A stretch of DNA of 64,000 bases, taken from Thraustochytrium sp. TN22. Lineage: Eukaryota > Sar > Bigyra > Thraustochytrida > Thraustochytriidae. A program made the translations under genes and the position numbers. Numbering within the stretch: the stretch's first letter is position 1; each line of letters begins with the position of its first letter. This document shows positions 28,001 to 38,600 of this stretch, piece after piece. Location of the stretch: contig JABLUY010000149.1 in NCBI GenBank assembly GCA_013306675.1, positions 1-64,000 of the forward strand. The letters are read 5' to 3'. The notes beneath the pieces are model-generated. The model saw only the letters and a list, made by a program, of their open reading frames with translations, was not told where the DNA came from and ran no database searches.

Positions 28001-29345
28001 CGCCGAGGTCACCATGCGCGCCGTCAAGCGCGTCTGCAGCGCCGGCCGCACGGTGCTCTGCACCATCCACCAGCCGAGCGCCGAGGTCTTTGGGCTCTTC
28101 GACGATATTCTGCTCATGCAACGGGGCGGCCGAGTCGCGTACCACGGGCCCATCGGCGGCATGCTGCCGTTCTTTGCGCGTTTTGCGGACGCGACAACGC
28201 CGGCGCCGCCCTCGGGCGCCTTCGCCAACGTGAGCGTATATGCGCTGGAGCTGCTGCAGCTGGCCGAGGAAGCCGGCGCTGGCGGCGACGCGGAGGCGTC
28301 ATGGGCCTCGCGCTTCGCCGCCTCGCCCGAGCAGCAGCGCGTTCAGGCGCAAATCGAGGCGGACGTGGCGGCGGCGGCAGCAGCGACGGACCGCCCAGCA
28401 CTCAACGCAGCGCCTGCGGCGACTGCGCTCACGGCATTCCTGGCGGTCTGTGCGCGTTGGCGCAGGGCGTTCTGGCGCGCCCCGGACGCGACGCTCCTGC
28501 GCACGGTCCTCATCGCCTTTTCTTTCTTCTTCTTCGCGCTGACGCTCTTTCGCAATACGACCATCGACAACATCGCAGAGACGCAATCGTTCTGCGCGGT
28601 CGTCGGCTTTGGCCTCCTTATGACGGGCTACCTGGTTATGCTCACAAGCATGGACCTCATCTTTCGCACCAAGGGTGTCTTTCTGCGCGAGCGCTCCGTG
28701 CGCCAATACTCTGCCTTCTCCTATGTCTTTGGCTCCGCCCTCGTGGAGCTGCCCTACCTCCTCGTGGCGGCCTTTCTCGGCACAGCGCCATTTTACTTTA
28801 CCATTGGCGTGCGCAGCGACGCCGAGGGCTACGTCACGTTCGCCACGGTCACCTTTTGCTTCTTTGCCGTCTGCGCCGCGCTCAGCCACCTCATCGCGGC
28901 GCTCACGCCCAACGTCACTCACGCGACCCCGGTCATGGTGCTCTTCATCGCGTTATTCGCTATCTTCAGCGGCTTTCTCATTTCCGAGAAGGAGGTCCCT
29001 GACGGCCTCTCCTGGGTTTTCCCCACCGTGCCCGCCTTCTACGCGATGCGCGCCGGTTGGCGAACTCAGCTCTTTTGCCCCTGCATGGTCGATCTCGTCG
29101 CGCCCACATGCAGCGATGGCCTGCCGTGCGCTGATGTCTGCGACTTCTCGCTGCCTGGCTGCGCCATCCTCTCTATCCCTGTTGAGGGCGGCCTCGTCTA
29201 CACCAATGTGTGGGGATACATGCTCACCAACCTTGGCGTCATCGACCGCCCCTGGTACATTGACTCCCTCATCCTCCTTGCCTTTGCCCTCGGCAACAAG
29301 ATCCTCGAGTTCATCGTCCTCTCCCTCAAAACCCGCTCGAGCTGA
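25041..29345 (+). CDS. Full-size PDR/ABCG transporter, array copy 2
   Basis: This 1,434-residue paralogue of copy 1 has the same domain order and all nucleotide-binding motifs: Walker A GAPGSGKSS from 132, GVSGGERKR in NBD1, Walker A GATGAGKTT from 844, and LSVGQ in NBD2. The start is the ATG at 25041. The frame is open further upstream but without an ATG. The N-terminus is a CAG-encoded Gln run followed by Glu, unique in the array. The linker between NBD1 and TMD1 is Thr/Ser/Ala-rich. In the last extracellular loop the first two cysteines read FCPC instead of WCDC. It groups with copies 1, 3 and 4 by YVGQLDEH after NBD1 and by the form of the C-terminal loop. Confidence 0.95.
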   Translation: MIEDSQQQRQQQQQQQQEEEQKSAPAPAIEVLPTVSDDVEMQHQGEQEQGRQASRAVLRPFAGEPRWPVTVRFEHVQFKAKTSKRDTHIHTVATALRDALLVKCRTSELEEHIVLDDVSGTLRPCTSTLLIGAPGSGKSSLLKLLAGRLRPARGASLEGKVTFNGVAQRDLHMTRVAAYVGQLDEHLPLQTVQQVFEFARHTTGNVQQFTRRGAKTCEDPEQARRALETSTPDLVRTLGLGAAKNTIIGNEQFRGVSGGERKRTTLGEMLFGRHPVLLLDEVSTGLDSVTAFDILRELTESVRQMQSTMLVSLLQPGPEVIGLFDDLMLLSEGRIIYHGPVSQVERHFAALGYVRGAGRSFGDFVADLTSPRRVRYLTGTGANAKLSTSTGTSTASLAAAAAAAMLGGSVSNAADGPQDSLSLGDPSAKAVVGTSATRAAAGSWTPHFYARRAAPQVLDPLTDFGVVVRQQFAVWWAKKRIQVALLIRSTLIAVLIGGLFYDVPTAPRSPVDLIWATNRYMILFLMLYVIGTTSYEWLPMWMEERAVVYKQVDAGFMRPASFVVASFCTLLLNVLPEVFITTATIFYLTHFVDPDAADATSVYFLFFVITLAAMIATFVTAKTLTFACPSLGLAMVAHAFVIAGVFCFFCGVIVPEGTLPDWLVWLLWLSPTSYAVRGMSIVVFDSDTFGDRGQLALETFEIRPEREWVAIGVAYSIGFTALLLVVQWMLVCRVRFGVSSGRRDGAGAGWDEEEDLVEEGQLEAQLQEVQVATAAVDDVTTVRKADQASYQRAVKQLANSIACPRIDFAFRDICYDVKVHRKPKRLLHHVSGSVRAGRMCAIIGATGAGKTTLLNQLALRQRGTGKRSGDLLLNGEVVTDQRTYRRLLSFCEQDDLHCEYLTVREAVLFSARLRLPRNQSAEAVDAFADAVLEVLALKDLADHRIGERGRGGLSVGQFKRLSVAVELAANPAILFLDEPTSGLDATAAEVTMRAVKRVCSAGRTVLCTIHQPSAEVFGLFDDILLMQRGGRVAYHGPIGGMLPFFARFADATTPAPPSGAFANVSVYALELLQLAEEAGAGGDAEASWASRFAASPEQQRVQAQIEADVAAAAAATDRPALNAAPAATALTAFLAVCARWRRAFWRAPDATLLRTVLIAFSFFFFALTLFRNTTIDNIAETQSFCAVVGFGLLMTGYLVMLTSMDLIFRTKGVFLRERSVRQYSAFSYVFGSALVELPYLLVAAFLGTAPFYFTIGVRSDAEGYVTFATVTFCFFAVCAALSHLIAALTPNVTHATPVMVLFIALFAIFSGFLISEKEVPDGLSWVFPTVPAFYAMRAGWRTQLFCPCMVDLVAPTCSDGLPCADVCDFSLPGCAILSIPVEGGLVYTNVWGYMLTNLGVIDRPWYIDSLILLAFALGNKILEFIVLSLKTRSS

Positions 29346-30137
29346 GTCTGAGTGAAGCCCCCCCCCAAAAAAAGAATAAGTAAAAGAGGACCTGACCGAA
29401 AAGCGGCCTCAGTCTCAACTTCAAAGAGTCCGAGCGACGTATCGCGGTGTTCCTTGATCCCTGGGATCCCTGGTCTGCCTTTTCAGAGCCATCATCTGGC
29501 TCACGGCCTCACGGCCCTCACACTTCAAGTTGGGGTGACTCCCAGGCCAAATGCATGGCATGCCTGGCCTGGCAGGCTGGCCAGGCATGCCAGCCACGAT
29601 GGGCAACGCACTGCACTTTTCGAAGCCGTCCGCGAGCTGGAACCAGGCTACTGCGATCTACTAATGTCACGTGTGTTTATACGTGTTCGCGGATGTTCTT
29701 TGATCGCCCCGGCGTGGCCTGGCCCGCCCTCGCCCTTGACTTGACTGTGAACACCGGCTTCGGCCGGTCCATTAGGCGACTACGCCTCGCTTTGGGGTGC
29801 CTGCCCGCGCACTCAACCGACCGTCGAGTCGCGCGCCCAGGGCCCCAAGCACCACTGGCACCGATCGTGCGCTGCCGCGCAGCTCAGGCCGTCGCCGCGC
29901 AGCGCGGGCAGCGGCGGTGTCTGCACCGGCCGCACGCGGTGGCGCCGCCGCCGCACGTGCCGCACGCGCCGTCACGGTACTACTACTGGTACTCGCTCAA
30001 GGGGCGCCCGCCACAGCTGAGCGGCGCAGTCCCAGCTCGCACCCGCGCGGCAAACCTGGTTTGCTGCCGCCCGCGCAGCGCCCACGCCGCGCGACGCGGT
30101 GCCTGTGCCCGCGCCGCGCCACGGCGTCGCAGCCGAA
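29346..30137. other. Spacer between transporter copies 2 and 3
   Basis: There is no gene in these 792 bases. A C-run followed by an A-run occurs just after the copy 2 stop codon, and a strong perfect hairpin lies at 29556-29592. Confidence 0.5.
29556..29592. repeat. Perfect inverted repeat (hairpin)
   Basis: Arms of 14 bases (TGGCATGCCTGGCC and its exact reverse complement) flank a 9-base spacer. It lies 211 bases past the copy 2 stop codon and 546 bases before the copy 3 start. Confidence 0.9.
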
Positions 30138-33100
30138 ATGGAGGTCAGTACGGTGGTGCCCGTGTCGCCACCAGCGGCGGCGGCGAGCGCCGTGCTGACG
30201 CCCTTCAAGGGCGAAGCGCGCTGGCCGGTGACGGTGCGCTTCGAGCACGTGCAGTTTACGGCGAGGACGAGCAAGAGGGATACGCACATCCATACGGTAG
30301 CGTCGGCGCTGCGCGACGCCTTCACCACCAAGTGCAGAGCCAGAGCCAAGAAGACCGAGGACCTGGGCGTCTTGAACAATGTCTCAGGCACGCTGCAGCC
30401 TGGCACGAGCACGCTGCTCATCGGCGCGCCCGGCAGCGGCAAGTCGAGCCTGCTCAAGCTGCTGGCCGGGCGGCTGCGGCCCGCGCGCGGCGCCAGGCTC
30501 GAGGGCGTCGTGTCTTATAATGGCGCGGCACAACGCGACCTGCACATGACGCGCGTCGCGAGCTACGTGGGCCAACTCGACGAGCACATGCCCTTGGAGA
30601 CGGTGCGCCAGGTCTTTGAGTACGCGTGCGCCACGAGCGGCAGCGTGCAACAGTTCACACGAACCGGCGCCAAGGCATGCGAGGATCCGGACGAGGCGCG
30701 CCGCGCCCTGGCGCCTGCCATAGGGGACATGCTGGCCGCGCTCGGCCTGGAGCACGCCCAGGACACCATTCTCGGCAACGATCAATTTCGTGGCGTCTCA
30801 GGCGGCGAGCGCAAACGGGCCACCCTCGGCGAGATGCTCTTCGGTCGGCAGCCGGTGCTCATGCTGGATGAGGTCAGCACCGGACTCGATAGCGTCACGA
30901 CGCAGAGCATCATGAAGCAGCTCACCGAGTCGGCGCGCCTCATGCAGTCCACACTGCTGGTGTCGCTTCTACAGCCTGGCCCAGAGGTGATCGAGCTCTT
31001 CGACGACCTGATGCTGTTGAGCGAAGGCCACATTCTGTACCACGGCCCCGTGAGCCAGGCGGAGCGCCACTTTGCGTCCCTTGGCTTCGTGCGCGACGCT
31101 GGCCGCGGCTTTGGCGACTTTTTAGCCGACCTCACGACGCCGCGCCGCGCGCGCTACCTTGTGCGCGGCCCGAAAGCGGCCGGCCCTGCCTCCACGGCGG
31201 ATCTCGCGACGGCCGCACGCAGGTCTCTTGCGGGCCCGCAGGCCGTCGCCCTGGGCGAAGCGGTCCCGGCATTCTACGCGCGGCGCGGCGCCTCGCAAGT
31301 TCTGGGCTTGCGGGAAGAGTTTCGCGTCGTGGCGCGGCACCAGCTCAGCGTGTGGTGGGCCAGGCGGCGCATTGAGCTCGTTCTGTTGCTTCGCGTAACT
31401 GTGATCGCGCTGCTCGCTGGAGGCCTGTTTTACCAGGTGCCTACGACGCCAGAGGCCCCCACCGACATCACCTGGGCGTCCAGTCGATTCATGCTCGTGT
31501 TCTTGATGATTTACGTGATCGGGACGACCTCCTTCGAGATGCTGCCGCACTGGGTGGGGGAGCGGACCGTGGTGTACAAACAGATCGACGCAGGTTTTAT
31601 GAGACCGGCGACCTTTGTGATCGCCAGCTTCGCCATGCTGTTGGTCAACGTCTGCGTGGAGGTCCTCGTGGCGTCGGGCATCATCTTCTCCATGTCGCAC
31701 TTTGTGCTGCCGGACGCGCCAGACGCATCCGAGGTCTTTGCCCTGGTTTACGCACTCACGCTATCAACAACGATCGCCACCTTCGCGACGGCCAAGACCA
31801 TCGCCTTTGCGGTGCCCACGCTCGGCAACGTCATGATCATCCACGCCTTCGTCATCGCCGGCTTTTTCATCTTCTTTTGCGGTGTCATGGTCCCCGCGGA
31901 GACGCTCCCGGTCTGGCTGCAGGAGTTCTTTTGGATGTCGCCACCGGCCTATGCCATCCGCGGCATTGCCATCTCCATCTTTGACAGCTACACCTTTGGC
32001 GACCGCGGCCAGCTCGCGCTCGAGACCTTTCAGGTGCGCCCGGAGCGCCTGTGGATCCCAGTCGCCTTTGCCTATACATTGGGCTTCTCTGCCTGCATGC
32101 TCGTCGTGCAGGGGTTCGTCTTGGCGTACCTGCGGTACGGCGCCACGAGCGGGCGCCGCGACGGCTCTGGTGCCAGCGGGGACGACCAGCAGGACCTCGC
32201 CGAGGACTTGGAGCTCGAGGCGCGGGCGAGCCAGCAAGAGGGCCTGGCGACCACCTCGGCCATTGACCGCCTGGCGTCTAGCATCCCGTGCCCGCGCATA
32301 GACCTTGCCTTCCGCGACATTTGCTACGACGTCAAGGAGAACAAGCACACGAGGCGCCTCTTGCACCGCGTCACCGGCACGGCACGCGCCGGCCGTATGT
32401 GCGCCATCATCGGCGCCACGGGCGCCGGCAAGACGACGCTGCTCAACCAGCTCGCGCTGCGCCAGCGCGGGGACGGCAAGCGCACCGGCGAGCTGCTCCT
32501 GAATGGGGCGGTCATCAGCAGCCAGAGCGCGTACCGCCGGCTTCTCAGCTTCTGCGAGCAGGACGACATGCACTGTGCCTACCTGACGGTGCGCGAGGCA
32601 GTGCTCTTCTCGGCGCGCCTGCGCCTCCCGCGCGACCAGGCGCCTGCTGCCGTGGAGGCCTTCGTAGACGCCGTGCTGGAGGTCTTGACGCTGGCGGAGA
32701 TGGCCCACCATCGCGTCGGCATTCGCGGCCGTGGCGGCCTCTCCGTGGGCCAGTTCAAGCGCCTCACCGTCGCGGTCGAGCTGGCCGCCAACCCGGCGAT
32801 TCTCTTCCTTGACGAGCCCACCTCCGGGCTCGACGCCACGGCCGCCGAGGTCACCATGCGCGCCGTCAAGCGCGTCTGCAGTGCCGGGCGCACCGTGCTG
32901 TGCACGATTCATCAGCCCAGCGCCGAGGTCTTTGCACTCTTCGATGACATTTTGCTCATGCAAAAGGGCGGTCGCGTCGCATATCACGGTCCTGTGGCGG
33001 GCATGCTCCCGTTCTTCGCGCGGTTCGCGGACGCCTCGACGCCGGCGCCGCCCGAGGGCGCCCATGCGAACGTGAGCGTGTACGCTCTGGAGCTGCTGCA

Positions 33101-34172
33101 GCGGACCGAGGAGGCGGGCCAGGGCGGCGACGCCGCGGCCTCGTGGGCGTCGCGCTTTGCGTTGTCCCCGGAGCGGCAACGCATCGAGGCGCAGCTCGAG
33201 GACGACGCGGCGGCCGAGCACGCAGACCTGCAGCCCGCGCCTGCGGCGTCGGCGGGGACGGCGCTGCTGGCGGTCTGCGCGCGCTGGCAGCGCGCGTTCT
33301 GGCGCACGCCAGACGTCACGCTCCTCCGCACCGAGCTCATCGTCTTTGCGGCCTTTTACTTCTCGCTCGCGCTCTTTCGCAACACGACCATCGACAGCAT
33401 TGCCGAGGCGCAGTCCTTCGCGGCCATCTACGCCTTCTCGGCCATCATCGCGAGCTACCTCATCATCCTCACGAGCATCGACCTCATGTTCCGCACCAAG
33501 GGCGTCTTTCTGCGGGAGCGCTCCGCGCGCCAGTACTCGACCGCCTCCTACATCCTTGGCTCGGCGCTCGCAGAGCTGCCGTACCTCCTGGTGTCGGCCG
33601 TCCTTGCCGCGGTGCCGCTGTACTTTGTCATTGGCGTCCGCAGCGACGCGGAGGGTTTCTTCGCGATCGCCGCCATCCTCTTCTGCATGCTCATCATGTG
33701 CGCTGCGCTCGGCCATCTCATCGCCTCGCTGCGCCCGGACCTCACGCGCGCTCTGCGCCTCGTGCAGGCCTTCGTCTCGCTCTTTGCCATCTTTAGCGGT
33801 CTGCTCATCAGCGAAGACGACGTCCCGGCCGCGCTCGCCTGGGTCTTTCCTACGGTGCCGTTCTCCTACGCGCTGCGCGCGCTCTGGCGCTCGCAGCTCT
33901 GGTGCGACTGCGCCGTGGACCTCATCGCGCCCACCTGCGGCGGCGGCTTTTCCTGCGACGCCGTCTGCGACCTCTCGCTGCCTGGCTGCGCCCTGCTCAC
34001 CGTCCCGGTCGAATCCGGCGTCGTCTACACCAACGTCTGGGGCTTCATGCAGACCAACTTTGACCTCACTGACCGTCCCTGGCACCACGACGCCCTCATC
34101 CTCCTCGTCTTCGCCCTCGGCGACAAGCTCCTTGAGTACGTTGTCCTCACTCTCAAGACACGCGCCAAGTGA
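30138..34172 (+). CDS. Full-size PDR/ABCG transporter, array copy 3
   Basis: At 1,344 residues this is the shortest copy in the array. Its N-terminal tail is only about 95 residues before Walker A (GAPGSGKSS from 96), and the linkers before TMD1 and before NBD2 are short. NBD2 Walker A starts at 759 and LSVGQ is present, so it looks fully functional. The ATG at 30138 is the first in frame. It shares YVGQLDEH and the C-terminal WCDC-type six-Cys loop with copies 1 and 4. Its closest neighbour by eye is copy 4: both have FMQTNFD/FMQINFD and LLVFALGDK near the C-terminus and GTARAGRMC before NBD2. It differs from the others by KENKHTRRLLHRV before NBD2. Confidence 0.95.
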   Translation: MEVSTVVPVSPPAAAASAVLTPFKGEARWPVTVRFEHVQFTARTSKRDTHIHTVASALRDAFTTKCRARAKKTEDLGVLNNVSGTLQPGTSTLLIGAPGSGKSSLLKLLAGRLRPARGARLEGVVSYNGAAQRDLHMTRVASYVGQLDEHMPLETVRQVFEYACATSGSVQQFTRTGAKACEDPDEARRALAPAIGDMLAALGLEHAQDTILGNDQFRGVSGGERKRATLGEMLFGRQPVLMLDEVSTGLDSVTTQSIMKQLTESARLMQSTLLVSLLQPGPEVIELFDDLMLLSEGHILYHGPVSQAERHFASLGFVRDAGRGFGDFLADLTTPRRARYLVRGPKAAGPASTADLATAARRSLAGPQAVALGEAVPAFYARRGASQVLGLREEFRVVARHQLSVWWARRRIELVLLLRVTVIALLAGGLFYQVPTTPEAPTDITWASSRFMLVFLMIYVIGTTSFEMLPHWVGERTVVYKQIDAGFMRPATFVIASFAMLLVNVCVEVLVASGIIFSMSHFVLPDAPDASEVFALVYALTLSTTIATFATAKTIAFAVPTLGNVMIIHAFVIAGFFIFFCGVMVPAETLPVWLQEFFWMSPPAYAIRGIAISIFDSYTFGDRGQLALETFQVRPERLWIPVAFAYTLGFSACMLVVQGFVLAYLRYGATSGRRDGSGASGDDQQDLAEDLELEARASQQEGLATTSAIDRLASSIPCPRIDLAFRDICYDVKENKHTRRLLHRVTGTARAGRMCAIIGATGAGKTTLLNQLALRQRGDGKRTGELLLNGAVISSQSAYRRLLSFCEQDDMHCAYLTVREAVLFSARLRLPRDQAPAAVEAFVDAVLEVLTLAEMAHHRVGIRGRGGLSVGQFKRLTVAVELAANPAILFLDEPTSGLDATAAEVTMRAVKRVCSAGRTVLCTIHQPSAEVFALFDDILLMQKGGRVAYHGPVAGMLPFFARFADASTPAPPEGAHANVSVYALELLQRTEEAGQGGDAAASWASRFALSPERQRIEAQLEDDAAAEHADLQPAPAASAGTALLAVCARWQRAFWRTPDVTLLRTELIVFAAFYFSLALFRNTTIDSIAEAQSFAAIYAFSAIIASYLIILTSIDLMFRTKGVFLRERSARQYSTASYILGSALAELPYLLVSAVLAAVPLYFVIGVRSDAEGFFAIAAILFCMLIMCAALGHLIASLRPDLTRALRLVQAFVSLFAIFSGLLISEDDVPAALAWVFPTVPFSYALRALWRSQLWCDCAVDLIAPTCGGGFSCDAVCDLSLPGCALLTVPVESGVVYTNVWGFMQTNFDLTDRPWHHDALILLVFALGDKLLEYVVLTLKTRAK

Positions 34173-35010
34173 ATTATAAATGAAGAAATGGAAGAGAAGA
34201 AAGGCCCCGGGCCGTGCAGCACTGCAGCAGTAAGTTTCGGTTGCCCTCATAATGACGGCGACGTGCGGCGGTGTGCGTCCTCAACTCGCGCGGCGTGTCC
34301 TCGACTCCTCGCGTCTCCTCGCCGCCCGCCGGCTGTTCTCCTGGGTTGCGTTGATAACCGTCACGACTCGGACTCGCTACACTCGACCTACCTACACTCG
34401 CGCTTTTCGCGCTGGCGCGGTGCCATGCCGGCGCACGCAATGCATTGCACGGCCGCGCGGCGTGCGGGCCCTTGCGGCCACGGTCCGGCTCCAAGTTCCG
34501 AGTCTCATCGATGAGGCTGCTGCCGCTGCTCTGTCAATGACTGTCATTATGTGTCATAACGTCAAAGTGTCCACTGCCGCTGATCCGGGCGTCCCCTTGG
34601 CCCGCCGTGGCCGGCCACGCGGTGGTGGCCACGGCGCTACGCCTTCGCTCAGGCTGCCGCGCGTACCCACCTCCGTCAGGTTCCAGCCCTCCGGGAACTG
34701 ACTCGACGCCGCCACGGCGCGCCACGGCGCCACCGCGCGCCACCGCGCCACCGCGCGCCACCGCCCGGTCGCGTTGCGGGCCTGCACTGGCAGGGCGGCG
34801 CCTAACGTAGTCGTCGCCGTGCAGTCGCAGCGACCAGTCGAGCCGCGCCTCGCGAGCCGTGCCTCGCAAGTCGTGCCTCGCTGAGGCTCGCTCGCCTTCA
34901 AGCTGCCTCGCCTCCGCGCGTGCGGCACGTGGCGAGTCTCGACCCGACTCGGACTCACTCGGCCACTGTCAGATCAGGCTGCGTCACCGACTCACCAACG
35001 CGCGCCGCGC

Positions 35011-35043
35011 TGCTCTGCTCTGCTCTGCTCTGCTCTGCTCTGA
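35011..35043. repeat. TGCTC pentanucleotide microsatellite
   Basis: Six to seven tandem copies of TGCTC lie about 640 bases upstream of the copy 4 start. Confidence 0.9.
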
Positions 35044-35382
35044 GCGGCCAGGCTTCCAGCCCGGCCCTGATCAGAGTCGACTCTTCAAGTTCACCGCCGC
35101 CGTCAAGTTGTTGACCCTCTCGGACAAGCTGGCCGGGCCGCCGGGCCGGGCAGGCGGGTTGAGCGCGCGCCGCCAGTGGCCATGCCATCCATGATGCCAT
35201 CATGATGGATCATCGTGATGGATCATCTCTGACTCGAGCAGCCCGTGCGGTGCGGTGCGCTGCGGGGTTTCAGGGCGCCCCGAATCGGAGCGCTGCGCGG
35301 GGACCCGGGGCGGGCCGGCCTCAGCGGCCTGGCTGGCCAACGGCGGCCTGCGCGCAGCAGCAGAGCAGAGCAGTGGGCTGCA

Positions 35383-35426
35383 GCAGTGCAGTGCAGTGCA
35401 GTGCAGTGCAGTGCAGTGCAGTGCAG
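35383..35426. repeat. AGTGC pentanucleotide microsatellite
   Basis: About eight tandem copies of AGTGC lie about 255 bases upstream of the copy 4 start. Confidence 0.9.
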
Positions 35427-35679
35427 CGCAAGCCGACTCGCGCGGACTCGGAGAGCGAACGAGCACTCGCGTGACGGCGACTTCCAGTGTGAGCCGGACT
35501 CGGACTCGGACAGCCAGCCTGCCTGCGCACGGAAGCAGCAGCCTGGCTGGCCGGCCGGCCGGCCGGCCGTCCGCGGCGCTGTGCCACCAACAAACCCGCA
35601 ATCGCGAGCTAATCTGGCTAATTTGCGCTAACGCTCGGCGCCTTGCTGGCGCTCGACGCCTTGCCGGCGTTCGCTTGCG

Positions 35680-38600
35680 ATGCTCGGCATGGAGCATGGC
35701 CGCGATACGAGACAACAGCGGAATGCGGAGGCGCCCGAGGCAGGGCTCGAGTCGGATGCGAGGCTGCCGCAAGGCGTGAGTCTGGACAAGGCCGCGCAAC
35801 ACCCGAGCGTCGTCGTGCAGCCGCCCAGCGCCGTGCTGACGCCATTCCCGGGCGAGGCGCGCTGGCCCGTCACGGTGAGCTTTGAGCACGTGCGGTTCAC
35901 TGCCAAGACCAGCAAGCGCGATACGCACATCCACACGGTCGCAACAGCGCTCCGCGACACCTTCACCAAGTGCGGCAAGGACGCACGCGAGGAGTTCCAC
36001 GTGCTCAATGACGTGTCCGGCACGCTGCGGCCCGGCACGAGCACGCTGCTCATCGGTGCGCCCGGCAGCGGCAAGTCGAGCCTGCTCAAGCTGCTGGCCG
36101 GCCGTCTGCGGCCTGCGCGTGGCGCCAAGCTCGAGGGCAAGATCACCTTCAACGGCACGCCGCAGCAAGACCTGCACATGACGCGCGTCGCGACCTACGT
36201 GGGTCAGCTCGACGAGCACGTGCCGCTGCAGACCGTCCAGCAGGTCTTCGACTTTGCCCGCGACACGAGCGGCAGCGTCGAGCAGTTCACGCGCCGCGGT
36301 GCCAAGGCGTGCGACGACACGGACGAGGCGCGCCACGCGCTGGACCCTGCCACTCAGGACATGCTCGGGGCGCTCGGCCTCGAGCACGCCAAGGACACCA
36401 TCATTGGCAACGAGCAGTTCCGCGGCGTTTCCGGCGGCGAGCGCAAGCGCGCGACGCTCGGTGAGATGCTCTTCGGCCGCCACCCGGTCCTCTTGCTCGA
36501 CGAGATCAGCACCGGGCTCGACAGCGTCACGACGCAGAGCATCCTGCACGAGCTCACCAACTCGGCGCGTCTCATGCAGTCCACGCTGCTGGTGTCGCTG
36601 CTGCAGCCCGGACCGGAGGTGCTCGAGCTTTTCGATGACCTCATGCTGCTGAGCGAGGGCCGCATTCTGTACCACGGCCCGATGAGCGGCGCCGAGGCCC
36701 ACTTTGCGTCCCTCGGTTTCGTGCGTGGCGCCGGCCGCAGCCTGGGCGACTTTTTGGCCGATCTCACCTCGCCGCGACGCGCGCGCTACTACGTGGGCGG
36801 GCCCAAGGCGCCGGCGGCCGGCCGGCGCGCCACGACGATGGAGCTGGCAGCCGCAGCAGGCAGCACCTCCACGCCGCCGCCGCCGCCGCTCGCGCAGACG
36901 CAACGCGAGGTGGTTCCGCCGTTCTATGCGCGCCGCGGCGGCGCGCCGCAGGTGCTCAGTGCGCTGCACGAGTGCCGCGTCGTGGGACGGCACCAGCTCG
37001 CCGTGTGGTGGGCCAAGAAGCGCATCCAGCTTGTGCTGCTCTTGCGCATCACCGCCATTGCGCTGCTCATCGGTGGCATCTTTCACGACCGGCCCATCTT
37101 GCCAGAGACTCCCACGGACCTCGCCTGGGCGTCCAACCGCATCATGGTCGTCTTCCTCATGCTCTACGTCATTGGCACCACCTCGTACGAGTGGCTGCCG
37201 CACTGGGTCGAGGAGCGCGCGGTCGTGTACAAGCAGGTCGATGCAGGCTTCATGCGTCCGGCCTCCTTCGTGGTCGCCAGTTTCCTCACACTGCTCATCA
37301 ACATCACCATCGAGGTCCTTGTTGTCACCGGTGTCCTCTTCCGCATGACGCACCTTGTGGACCCAAACGCGCCGGACGCGACAGAGGTCTTCGGCATCTA
37401 CTTTGCGCTCACCCTGGTCTCGACCATCGCCACCTTTGCCACGGCCAAGACCATCATCTTCTCCATGCCCACGCTCGGCAGCATCATGATGGCCTACGCT
37501 TTCACCATCGCCGGCTGTTTCGTCTTCTTCTGCGGCGTCCTCGTCCCGGAGCAGACGCTCCCGGTCTGGCTGCGCGAGTTCTTCTGGCTCTCGCCCACCG
37601 CCTACGCGATGCGCGCGATTGCGGTCGCCGTCTTTGACAGCGACACCTTTGGCGACCGCGGCCAGCTCGCGCTCGAAACCTTCCAAATCCGCCCAGAGCG
37701 AGAGTGGATCCCCATCGCCATCGCCTACACGCTCTCCTTCACCGTCCTCATGCTCCTCTTGCAGTGGGTCCTCCTCTCGTACGTGCGCTTCGGCACGGCC
37801 AGCGGCCGCCGCGACGGCGCTGGTGCTGGCTGGGATGACGAGGAGGACCTCGCCGAGGAGACCAAGCTCGAGGCCAAGCTCGCCACCAGCGAGCCTGCTG
37901 CCCCCTCGGCCATCGACCGCCTGGCGTCCAGCATCCCGTGCCCTCGCGTCGACTTTGCCTTCCGCGACATTTGCTACGACGTCAAGGTCAAGCGCGCCAC
38001 CACGAAGCGCCTGCTGCACCGCGTCACCGGCACGGCACGCGCCGGGCGCATGTGCGCCATCATCGGCGCCACGGGCGCCGGCAAGACCACGCTCCTGAAC
38101 CAGCTCGCGCTGCGCCAGCGCGGCACCGGCACGCGCACGGGCGACATTCTGCTCAACGGCGAGGTCGTCACGAGCCAGGCCACCTACCGCCGTCTGCTCA
38201 GCTTCTGCGAGCAGGAGGACCTGCACTGCTCGTACCTGACGGTTCGCGAGGCCGTGCTCTTCTCGGCGCGCCTCCGCCTGCCGCGCGACCAGAGCCCAGA
38301 CGCCGTTGAGGCTTTTGCTGACGCCGTGCTCGAGGTCCTTGCGCTCGCTGAGATCGCCAACCACCGCATCGGCGTCCGCGGCCGCGGCGGCCTCTCCGTG
38401 GGCCAGTTCAAGCGCCTCACCGTCGCGGTTGAGCTCGCCGCCAACCCGGCCATTCTCTTTTTGGACGAGCCTACCTCGGGCCTCGACGCCACGGCCGCCG
38501 AGGTCACCATGCGCGCCGTCAAGCGCGTCTGTGGCGCGGGCCGCACGGTGCTGTGCACCATCCACCAACCAAGTGCCGAGGTCTTCGCGCTCTTTGACGA

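Larger units (their letters stand above)
34173..35679. other. Spacer between transporter copies 3 and 4
   Basis: This is the longest gap in the array (1.5 kb) and has no supported gene. It contains a GCGCCACC minisatellite at about 34717-34765, two pentanucleotide microsatellites (35011-35043, 35383-35426), a GGCC run near 35552-35570 and several GACTCGGACTC motifs. Confidence 0.5.
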
